A stretch of 64,000 nucleotides of DNA from Calditrichia bacterium. GTDB taxonomy: Bacteria; Calditrichota; Calditrichia; RBG-13-44-9; J075. Below are positions 53,687 through 61,184 of this stretch, in pieces. A program made the translations under genes and the position numbers. Numbering within the stretch: the first letter of the stretch is position 1; every line of letters begins with the position of its first letter. The stretch covers positions 248,001-312,000 of the forward strand of contig JACKAP010000002.1 in assembly GCA_020635015.1 (NCBI GenBank), read 5' to 3'. Below the pieces are notes generated by a model. The model worked only from the letters and a program-made list of their open reading frames with translations. It was not told where the DNA came from and did not search any database.

Positions 53687-54145
53687 GCTTTAATTAAGAT
53701 TCAATCAAATAGATTTTTGTCAAAGTATATAGAATATCAACTTCAGTCACCCGTAAATCAAAAAATAATTGATGCTAAAAAAAAAGCTACTGCTCAAGCA
53801 AACTTATTCATTGGACCCATTAGTGAATTGCCGGTTGCTTTATGTTCAAAATCAGAATTACACCAAATCGTCCAAGAAATCGAATCCCGCCTCTCCATAG
53901 CCGACAATCTCGAACAAACCATCACCACCGCCCTGCAGCAGGCGGAAGTGCTTCGCCAGAGTATCCTCAAGAAGGCCTTCACCGGCGAGCTGGTACCGCA
54001 GGATCCCAATGATGAGCCGGCGGAAGCGCTGCTGGCGCGGATACGGGAGGAGAAGAAAAAAATGGAGACGGCTGCAAAAGCAGTAAGTAAAAGCAAGAGA
54101 TCCCCCCCTTCGAAGGGGGGCAAAGGGGGGATGTTAAAGCCTTGA
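53687..54145 (+). pseudogene. hsdS: hsdS 3' remnant (type I restriction specificity subunit)
   Basis: Directly after the right end of the insertion sequence, the frame reads FLSKYIEYQLQSPVNQKII, then KATAQANLFIGPISELPVAL and the HsdS signature SILKKAFTGELVPQDP, followed by EPAEALLARIREEKK. This is the C-terminal third of HsdS; both target-recognition domains' upstream parts are gone. The last codons (SPPSKGGKGGMLKP) are encoded by a G/C-run repeat and are not ancestral HsdS sequence. Confidence 0.85.
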
Positions 54146-54197
54146 TGACCAAGCAAGCCCGCCACATCCCCCTAAATCCCCCTTCAAAGGGGGACTT
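54101..54197. repeat. CCCCCTTCGAAGGGGG inverted repeat
   Basis: TCCCCCCCTTCGAAGGGGGG and AAAGGGGGGATG on the left are mirrored by CATCCCCCTAAATCCCCCTT with AAAGGGGGAC on the right. This is a repeat type seen dispersed in many bacterial genomes. It overlaps the end of the hsdS remnant and ends just before hsdM. Confidence 0.75.
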
Positions 54198-54223
54198 TAT
54201 TGTGCAAATATTATGGAGAAACT

Positions 54224-55702
54224 ATGGCCACCAACCACTCTGCCAGCATTATCGCAAAAGTATGGAACTACTGCCACCTCCTCCGCGATGAAGGGATCGG
54301 CTACGGTGATTATCTGGAGCAACTCACCTACCTGCTCTTCCTGAAGATGGCCGATGAATACAGCAAACCGCCCTACAGTCGCCCGACCAACATCCCGGCC
54401 GAATACAACTGGGAGAGTCTCACCCGGCGCAACGCCGCAGAGCTGGAGCGCCATTACCTGACCATCCTGCGCGAATTGGGACAACAGCCGGGAATGCTGG
54501 GGCAGATCTTCTTCAAAGCCCAGAACAAGATCCAGAATCCCGCCCAGTTGCACCGCCTGGTGCAGATGATCGACGAGGAATCCTGGGTGGGCATGGATGT
54601 GGATGTGAAGGGCGACATCTACGAAGGTTTGCTGGAGAAATACGCCGCCGACACCAAGACCGGCGCCGGGCAGTACTTCACCCCCCGCCCGCTGATCCGG
54701 GCGATCGTGGAAGTGATGCGCCCCCAGCCGCGCAAGACCATGGCTGACCCCGCCTGCGGCACCGGGGGCTTTTTCCTGGCCTACCACGATTACCTCACCC
54801 AGCATCACCGCCTCGATAAGGAAGAAAAGCAGTTCCTCCGTTATAACACCTTCAAAGGCTGGGAGATCGTGCCCAGCACCGCCCGGATGTGCATCATGAA
54901 CCTCTTCCTGCACGGCATTGGTGACCTCAACAGCGAGCCGCCGGTGATCCGTAAAGACAGTCTGCTCTCCACCGAGGGACGAGGCTCGGGCTTCGATTAC
55001 GTGCTCACCAATCCCCCCTTCGGCAAAAAAAGCAGCATCACCATCACCACCGATGAGGGCATCCAAAAGAAGGAGGGCTTTGCCTACCAGCGCCAGGATT
55101 TCTGGGCCACCACCTCCAACAAGCAGCTCAACTTCCTGCAGCACGTGCGCACCCTGCTCAAGATCGACGGCCAGGCGGCGGTGGTAGTGCCGGACAACGT
55201 GCTCTTCGAGGGCGGGGTGGGCGAAACCATCCGCAAGAAGCTGCTGCAGTCCACCGATGTGCACACCATCCTGCGCCTCCCCACCGGGCTCTTCTACGCC
55301 CAGGGGGTCAAGGCCAACGTAATCTTCTTTGACAACAAACCGGCCAGCAAAGATCCCTGGACCAAGGAGGTCTGGTATTACGACCTGCGCACCAACAAAC
55401 ACTTCACCCTGGTGACCCAAAAAATGCAATACGAGGATCTGCAGGATTTCATCCGCTGCTACAATCCAGAGAACCGCCACCAGCGCGAAGAAAGCGAGCG
55501 CTTCCGCAAATTCACCTACCAAGACATCCTCGCCCGCGACAAAACCAGCCTCGACATCTTTTGGCTGAAAGATGATAACCTGGTGGATCTCGACAACCTT
55601 CCAGACCCGGACGAGCTCGCCCTGGAGATCATCGAAAACTTGGAAGCGAGTTTGGAGAGTTTTCGGGAGATTGTGGAGGTGCTGGGGAAAGGGGAAGCAT
55701 AA
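54224..55702 (+). CDS. hsdM: Type I restriction-modification methyltransferase subunit HsdM
   Basis: A 492-residue N6-adenine DNA methyltransferase subunit. Motif I is DPACGTGGFFLAYHDY and the catalytic motif IV is NPPFG. The N-terminal HsdM-N region (WNYCHLLRDEGIGYGDYLEQ) and YAADTKTGAGQYFTPRPLI are typical. The frame looks intact, but its specificity partner is truncated and no hsdR gene is nearby, so it is likely an orphan that cannot modify DNA unless it borrows another HsdS. TATGGAGAAACT precedes the ATG. Confidence 0.93.
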   Translation: MATNHSASIIAKVWNYCHLLRDEGIGYGDYLEQLTYLLFLKMADEYSKPPYSRPTNIPAEYNWESLTRRNAAELERHYLTILRELGQQPGMLGQIFFKAQNKIQNPAQLHRLVQMIDEESWVGMDVDVKGDIYEGLLEKYAADTKTGAGQYFTPRPLIRAIVEVMRPQPRKTMADPACGTGGFFLAYHDYLTQHHRLDKEEKQFLRYNTFKGWEIVPSTARMCIMNLFLHGIGDLNSEPPVIRKDSLLSTEGRGSGFDYVLTNPPFGKKSSITITTDEGIQKKEGFAYQRQDFWATTSNKQLNFLQHVRTLLKIDGQAAVVVPDNVLFEGGVGETIRKKLLQSTDVHTILRLPTGLFYAQGVKANVIFFDNKPASKDPWTKEVWYYDLRTNKHFTLVTQKMQYEDLQDFIRCYNPENRHQREESERFRKFTYQDILARDKTSLDIFWLKDDNLVDLDNLPDPDELALEIIENLEASLESFREIVEVLGKGEA

Positions 55703-55802
55703 TTGCGGTTGTTGAGGGATTTGCGGGGGGATCATAAGTCAGTATCATCAGACCGGCAAAAAAAATAACGAAAAAGGTTGCATATTACCCCGCCTTTGCG
55801 CC

Positions 55803-56429
55803 CTAATACCCTCTCAGCCAATACCCCACCATCAGGCCGATGGTGCCGATCGCCCATTTTTCGGAATCCGGATCATACGTGTCGCCGAGTATCAGAAAAA
55901 GTGCACTGCCCAGGATAACAATGCTAATGATAGCCTTTACAAAGATTTGGGGGGGAATAATTTCATACCAATGCTTTTCATCTCTTCTCTCACGTGCCAG
56001 CTTCTCCCACGCGTCCTGTCGTTTCCGTACTCGTTTCTGCCACTTTTTATATCTCTCCCCTGCTCGTTTCTCCCACATTTCCCGAATCTCCCGTGCCCGT
56101 TGTTTGCGATGTTCCTTTATGGCCCGCGCTCGTATTTCCAACGCGTCGCGCATCTCCCGGATCTTTTGCCGCAGATCACTCTGCGACAGCGGATGTGTCG
56201 CCAACGCTTCCAACGCCTTCAGTTGCCCCTGTATCTCCAGCATCTTCTGCATCTCCTCCATCTCCTGATTAAAATCCGTGGTGCTTTTCTCAATTGGAAG
56301 CCCCATGAGATAAGCCCCCGGCTTTCTTATTTTCCGTATCAGCGGCCGGCTTTTGATCTTCTGGAATGGATACACTGCAACACCAAGCGCGATTGTGAAT
56401 AGAAATAGCATGAGCCCAGGGTTCATCAT
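55803..56429 (-). CDS. Membrane protein with central coiled coil, unknown function
   Basis: A 208-residue protein I do not recognise. It has an N-terminal hydrophobic helix (MLFLFTIALGVAVYPF), a charged central coiled coil of about 100 residues (MEEMQKMLEIQGQLKALEAL, then Arg/Glu-rich KEHRKQRAREIREMWEKRA), and a C-terminal membrane segment pair (KAIISIVILGSALFLILG, WAIGTIGLMVGYWL). The charged part would protrude on one side of the membrane. The base composition is less GC-rich than its neighbours, which fits a region altered by transfer. Confidence 0.55.
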   Translation of the reverse strand: MMNPGLMLFLFTIALGVAVYPFQKIKSRPLIRKIRKPGAYLMGLPIEKSTTDFNQEMEEMQKMLEIQGQLKALEALATHPLSQSDLRQKIREMRDALEIRARAIKEHRKQRAREIREMWEKRAGERYKKWQKRVRKRQDAWEKLARERRDEKHWYEIIPPQIFVKAIISIVILGSALFLILGDTYDPDSEKWAIGTIGLMVGYWLRGY

Positions 56430-56605
56430 AGATTCTCCCGATACGCTGTTATGGTCCCACGAAATGAATATTTCCGGATTTTGATGAGGATATATTAGTT
56501 CAAGGATTGCAGGATTTCAATCAATTTTTTCAATCCGAAGACCAGATTAGTCATCATCAACCGAACTGGAACTGCATCCCCTGGCGCCGCAGTCCCCAAA
56601 TGCAA

Positions 56606-56650
56606 CACCCCGGCTTCAGCAGCATGCAGTTTGCTGCTGAAGCCGGGGTG
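56606..56650 (-). terminator. Strong hairpin downstream of tRNA-Leu
   Basis: A perfect 19-base stem (CACCCCGGCTTCAGCAGCA with its complement) encloses a 7-base loop. It starts seven bases beyond the tRNA 3' end. No clear U-tract follows, so termination by this hairpin is likely but not certain. Confidence 0.6.
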
Positions 56651-56656
56651 CCTTTG

Positions 56657-56740
56657 TACGCGGGGTGGGACTCGAACCCACACGCCCTTTCGGGCACCAG
56701 ATCCTAAGTCTGGCGCGTCTGCCAATTCCGCCACCCACGC
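56657..56740 (-). tRNA. tRNA-Leu (anticodon UAG)
   Basis: The minus strand reads GCGTGGGTGGCGGAATTGG with D-arm, an anticodon arm CCAGACTTAGGATCTGG giving TAG, a long variable arm (GTGCCCGAAAGGGCGT), the T-arm GTGGGTTCGAGTCCCAC and the acceptor CCCGCGT plus A discriminator. The acceptor stem has two G-U pairs. CCA is not encoded. The long variable arm and UAG anticodon identify a leucine tRNA. Confidence 0.93.
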
Positions 56741-56961
56741 AGGCTTTTTTGAGCGGATCAATGTAGTATCGGATCTGCCGGAAATCAATCGAAAAAACCC
56801 AAAACAAATTTTATCTCCTTATCACTACGCTTTGAAAAAGAATTTGCTTAAATTAAGCTGTCACCGGTATTTTAGCAGGTATGGTCTCAAACCGAATGTT
56901 TCACTAAATATTGTCGATTTTCTGGCGATATTAGTAATTATCGTTATGGAGAATGATACGC

Positions 56962-59900
56962 ATGCGCTTTGAGCAGTTATGTATGGGTTGTATGACCCAT
57001 AAAGGCGAGGAGAGGGTCTGCCCTCACTGCCATTGGAAGGAGACCTCCATTCCGGCCTCCCCGTACCACCTGCCTCCGCGCACGATTGTTAATCATCGCT
57101 ACTTGATCGGACGGGTGATCCAGCAGGGAAAGTTCGGCATCACCTACCTGGCCTTCGATACCGGATCACGCCGCCGCTGCGTGGTGAAGGAATTTCTCCC
57201 CAAGGATATCATCACCCGCTTTCCCGGCAATCCCAATATCATCATCAACGATATCGAGTCGCAGCCGGACTTTAGCTACTGCCTGAGCAAGTTTTCGGAA
57301 GAGACCGCGGTATTGCAGAAGATCCGCCCCCAGCCGGGACTGGCCCACACCTTCGATTTTTTCCGCGAGAACAGCACCGCCTACCGGGTGAATGAGTATG
57401 TCGATGCCATCACCTTGAGCGATTACCTGATCGAGAACGGCGGCAAAGCCTCCTTCCACCAGATGATCACCATGCTCACCCCGGTGATGAGCGGCCTGGA
57501 GAAGATGCACGCCCGGGGCTTGCTGCATTTCGATATTTACCCCGATAATCTCCTGGTGAATACCGACGGCACCGCCAAATTGATCAATTTCAGCGGCAGC
57601 AATTTTGTGATCGCCCGGCGCTGGAAGATTCTGCGCTCGATCCTCCGCCCCGGCTACTCCCCCCAGGAGCTGTTCTACAACATCCGCATCTCGGGACCAT
57701 GGTCGGATATCTACGCCCTGGCGGCTACCCTGTATTTCGCCCTCACCGGCTACCCGGTGCCGGATGCCATCAACCGGGTCAAACGCGATACCCTGGTGCC
57801 GCCTTCGCAATACAATCCCAACGTTTCCCCGGAGGTGGAAAAGCATCTGCTGCGCGCCCTGGCAGTGCATCCGGCGGCCCGCTTTCAGTCGATGCGCGCG
57901 TTTAAAGAGGCGCTGCTCAAAACCTGGTATGAAAAAGAACGCCGCAGTGAAGATGCCGCGATCGATCCGTTTAAACAGATCGTCTGCTCTTTCTGCAGCA
58001 CTTCCAATGAGGTGTTGACCACCGACCTGCTGGCCGGCACCACCTCCTGCTTCGCCTGCCACCGGCCGTTGACCATCGCCGACCTGGAAAGCGGGCCGGT
58101 GCTGCCGAGGCAGAAATCCGCCAAGTTGCCCCCGGCTCAAACCGCCCCGAAAGCCTTCAAAGTACGCCGCACCCCGCCGCTGGATATCAATGCCTTTACG
58201 GTGATCACCTGCCAGGCCTGCGAAGCCCGCAACGAAGTGCTGGTAAGCGATCTCGGCACCATGGCCACCTGCATCGTCTGCGGCAGCCGGCTGGACAGTG
58301 CCGGCGAGGCGGCGTCGATGGAAACACCTGAAGCGAAACCTCGACGCCGGAAGCCGGCCGGGAAATCACCTTCCGGCGCTTCGGCTAAAACGGTCATACC
58401 GCGAATCGATCAGCCGGAAGAAGCGCCGCCGTATCCTGACCCGGAAGCCGCGGCGCCCAGGCTGGAAGAAGCGCCGGAACAGGCCGGGCTTGAAGATGCG
58501 CCGGAGGCAGCGGCAGCGCCGGATCAACAGGCGCCCGAAGCCGCAGCACCGCCAACACCAGACGAACTTGAGCCGGAAACGGTAACGACGGATGAACCGG
58601 CGCAATTCGACAAAACAGACACCGAAACGGCCGCACCGGATGTACCCGAATCCAAACCGCTGCCGGAGCGGGAAAGCAGCGGGGCGCCGGAAACCCTTGA
58701 CGACATATCTATCCCCGACCGCCTGTTCGAGTTGCTGCAGGAATCGGCCCGCGAGAAGCTTGACAGAGAGCGCCGCGGCCCGGCTGCTGACGAGGAGACG
58801 GCCCCGTCACAGCCACCGAAACCGTCAGCACCGGAGCCGCCGGGCCCACCTCCTCGTCAGCAACCGGGCAATGGTACGGAGCCATTGGCGGATTTGCCAG
58901 ATCCGGTGACGCCGCGATCTGCGAAAAAAGAGCGGGGCACACCGGCGGATACCAACGGCGCACCTCCCCCTGAAGTTGCCCCAGCAGTTGATCAACCGCT
59001 GGCGGAATCCCTGCAAGCGGAACCGGAGCCGCCTCCCCCTCCGCGGCGAAGAAAACGCAAAAAAGCCCCGCCGGCAGCAGATGACAGCGGGCAGGTGACC
59101 TATCTCGACTGCCCCGAATGCCATCATCGCAATCAGTTCTTGCTGGAGAATGTGCTGCAGGGCGTCAGTTGCGTCAATTGCGGTCATTCGTTTATCAGTG
59201 CGCCAATGGTTGACGGGGCTGCGGCTGCGGCACCGGCCGATATGACACCGGCGGCAGTGATGAAACGAACCCGGCTAAGCACACCGGTCATGGCGGCGCT
59301 CGTCGTTATCATCCTGCTCTTTGCCGCCGCCGGCAGTTATTATTATGTGCAGCACTCCCGCACCGCCGCCGTTGAAGAACAACATACCCGCTTTGTGCAA
59401 ATCGGCGAGCGATTTTTCCAGGCCGGTGATTACGCCGAGGCCCTTGCCAATTACCAGGCCGCGCTGGCCCTGATGCCTGACGACGCGGTTCAGGATAAGA
59501 TCCGGCAATGCCAGGATCTGCTGCTAGAAGCCGAACAGCAGAAAGCGGCGGAAGAGCTTTACCAACTGACCGCCCTGGACCGGGCGGATTCCCTCTTTGA
59601 AGCAGGCGATTTCCGGGCCGCCCGCGACGCCTATCAAGCGCTGCTTCAGAATGCTCCGGAAGATAGTTACCTCAGCGAGCGCCTGGCCGAGATCGCCGGC
59701 CGGTTGGCCGCACCGCCCACCGCCCAGCCGAAGCAGCCGGCGGCTACACCGAAAGCGGAGCGGCTGGTCGCCCACAGCACTGATGACATCCAGGCGATGA
59801 TCGACCGGGCCGCCCCGAACAGCACCATCCAATTCAGCGAAGGAATCTACAAGCTCAGCCAGCCCCTGACGATCCGAAAATCGCTGCGCCTGCTCGGTGC

Positions 59901-60903
59901 CGGTCCCAACCATACCTTGATCATTTCCGACATCCCGGAAGTGATGATCCGGGTCAACACAGGTGTCAAATTCAGCGCTGCCGGGATTGGCTTCGAATAT
60001 GAAGGACGTGACTGGGCCGACGTACTGGTGGTAAATGACGCCACCGTGCAGTTTTCCCGCTGCGCATTTAAAGGGGCAGTATATGACCCCGGCGCCCACC
60101 AGGGAGGCAGCGGCATCTTGTTCAATGGGAGCAGCGGCGGTGTGGTCAGCGAGTCATTTTTCTCCGGCAACCAGTTTGCCATCTACAGCAAAGATAAGAG
60201 CAAACCGGTAATTCAGAACAGCGAACTGCGCTCGAATCATACCGGCATCCGCATCAGCGGAGAAGCCCGGCCGACGGTCAAGCAAAACCATATCTACGAT
60301 AACAGCAGTAACGGAATTGCGATTTTCGATGCCGCCCAGCCGAAGGTTCTGGAAAACCGCATCCGCCTCAATCGCGCCAACGGCCTCTATTTCAGCACCG
60401 CCGATTTTAGCGGTACCATCATCAAGAACGAGATCCTCGACAACAAGGATCTCGGCGTGCTGCTGGCCGACCAATCCCGCCCGACCCTGGAAGAAAATAT
60501 TATCCGCGGAAACGGCCTGGGAGGGTTGCAATATAAGGATCAATCCCGGGGCATTCTGCGCAATAATCAGATCCAGGGCAACAAGTACGGGGGGATCAAG
60601 GTCATCAACGCCGCCGCACCGACCCTCACCAAAAACACCATCCGCAGCAACCAGGGGGACGGTATCGAAATCATGGATAAGGCCCACCCCACGGTCAACG
60701 GCAACGAGATCGTACAAAACAGCGGCGACGGCATCAGCCTGCTGCTCATCGAGCCGGGCGGCCTGCTCACCAACAACACCTGCACCGGCAATCGCGGCTA
60801 CGGCATCAGCATCCTCAAACCGGCCCAACCCTCCATGGTGAATAATACGATTCATGGAAATAATGAAGGCAGCATTTATCAGGAAGATATTACTCAGAAT
60901 TAG
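56962..60903 (+). CDS. Kinase-like/zinc-ribbon/TPR/beta-helix membrane protein
   Basis: A 1313-residue protein. It begins with a CxxC-CxxC zinc ribbon (CMGCMTHKGEERVCPHC), then a Ser/Thr kinase-like domain (about 45-320): the glycine loop VIQQGKFGITYLAFD and VVKEF lysine are present, the catalytic loop is HFDIYPDNLL, but the DFG motif is INFSG, so Mg-binding is doubtful. Three more zinc ribbons follow (CSFC..CFAC, CQAC..CIVC, CPEC..CVNC) amid an acidic Pro-rich linker, then one membrane helix (about 773-796), TPR-like repeats (809-913) and a NosD-type right-handed beta-helix (934-1313) with GIRISGEARPTVKQNHIYDN repeats. The ATG at 56962 gives better spacing to GGAG than the one at 56953. Confidence 0.75.
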   Translation: MRFEQLCMGCMTHKGEERVCPHCHWKETSIPASPYHLPPRTIVNHRYLIGRVIQQGKFGITYLAFDTGSRRRCVVKEFLPKDIITRFPGNPNIIINDIESQPDFSYCLSKFSEETAVLQKIRPQPGLAHTFDFFRENSTAYRVNEYVDAITLSDYLIENGGKASFHQMITMLTPVMSGLEKMHARGLLHFDIYPDNLLVNTDGTAKLINFSGSNFVIARRWKILRSILRPGYSPQELFYNIRISGPWSDIYALAATLYFALTGYPVPDAINRVKRDTLVPPSQYNPNVSPEVEKHLLRALAVHPAARFQSMRAFKEALLKTWYEKERRSEDAAIDPFKQIVCSFCSTSNEVLTTDLLAGTTSCFACHRPLTIADLESGPVLPRQKSAKLPPAQTAPKAFKVRRTPPLDINAFTVITCQACEARNEVLVSDLGTMATCIVCGSRLDSAGEAASMETPEAKPRRRKPAGKSPSGASAKTVIPRIDQPEEAPPYPDPEAAAPRLEEAPEQAGLEDAPEAAAAPDQQAPEAAAPPTPDELEPETVTTDEPAQFDKTDTETAAPDVPESKPLPERESSGAPETLDDISIPDRLFELLQESAREKLDRERRGPAADEETAPSQPPKPSAPEPPGPPPRQQPGNGTEPLADLPDPVTPRSAKKERGTPADTNGAPPPEVAPAVDQPLAESLQAEPEPPPPPRRRKRKKAPPAADDSGQVTYLDCPECHHRNQFLLENVLQGVSCVNCGHSFISAPMVDGAAAAAPADMTPAAVMKRTRLSTPVMAALVVIILLFAAAGSYYYVQHSRTAAVEEQHTRFVQIGERFFQAGDYAEALANYQAALALMPDDAVQDKIRQCQDLLLEAEQQKAAEELYQLTALDRADSLFEAGDFRAARDAYQALLQNAPEDSYLSERLAEIAGRLAAPPTAQPKQPAATPKAERLVAHSTDDIQAMIDRAAPNSTIQFSEGIYKLSQPLTIRKSLRLLGAGPNHTLIISDIPEVMIRVNTGVKFSAAGIGFEYEGRDWADVLVVNDATVQFSRCAFKGAVYDPGAHQGGSGILFNGSSGGVVSESFFSGNQFAIYSKDKSKPVIQNSELRSNHTGIRISGEARPTVKQNHIYDNSSNGIAIFDAAQPKVLENRIRLNRANGLYFSTADFSGTIIKNEILDNKDLGVLLADQSRPTLEENIIRGNGLGGLQYKDQSRGILRNNQIQGNKYGGIKVINAAAPTLTKNTIRSNQGDGIEIMDKAHPTVNGNEIVQNSGDGISLLLIEPGGLLTNNTCTGNRGYGISILKPAQPSMVNNTIHGNNEGSIYQEDITQN

Positions 60904-61184
60904 AAGTGCGGAATGATTCAAATGCGGAATGCGGATTTCGGAATGCGGATTTTTTTGCCACGGATGAACCGGATGCCCACGGATGATACCCCAGATGTCC
61001 CCCGTAGGGTCGGGTCGCGACCCGACCGCCTCCCACCCGGAGCTTAACCATCCCCACAACCCAATCGCGCAACAAACGCAAACATCGCGAACGAAGCGAG
61101 CAAACATCGACGGCGAAGCCGGCAAACATCGCGCGGAGCGCAAATATCGTGAGCGTAGCGAACAAACATCGTGAGCGCAGCGAA
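60904..61184. repeat. GCGGAATGCGG, ACGGATG and AAACATCGCGAGC word blocks
   Basis: The gap between the convergent beta-helix and peptidase genes contains AATGCGGAATGCGGATTTCG words, CCACGGATGAACCGGATG, a GGGTCGGGTCGCGACCCGAC palindrome (61009-61028), and AAACATCGCGAACGAAGCGA words. No gene is supported here. Confidence 0.7.
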
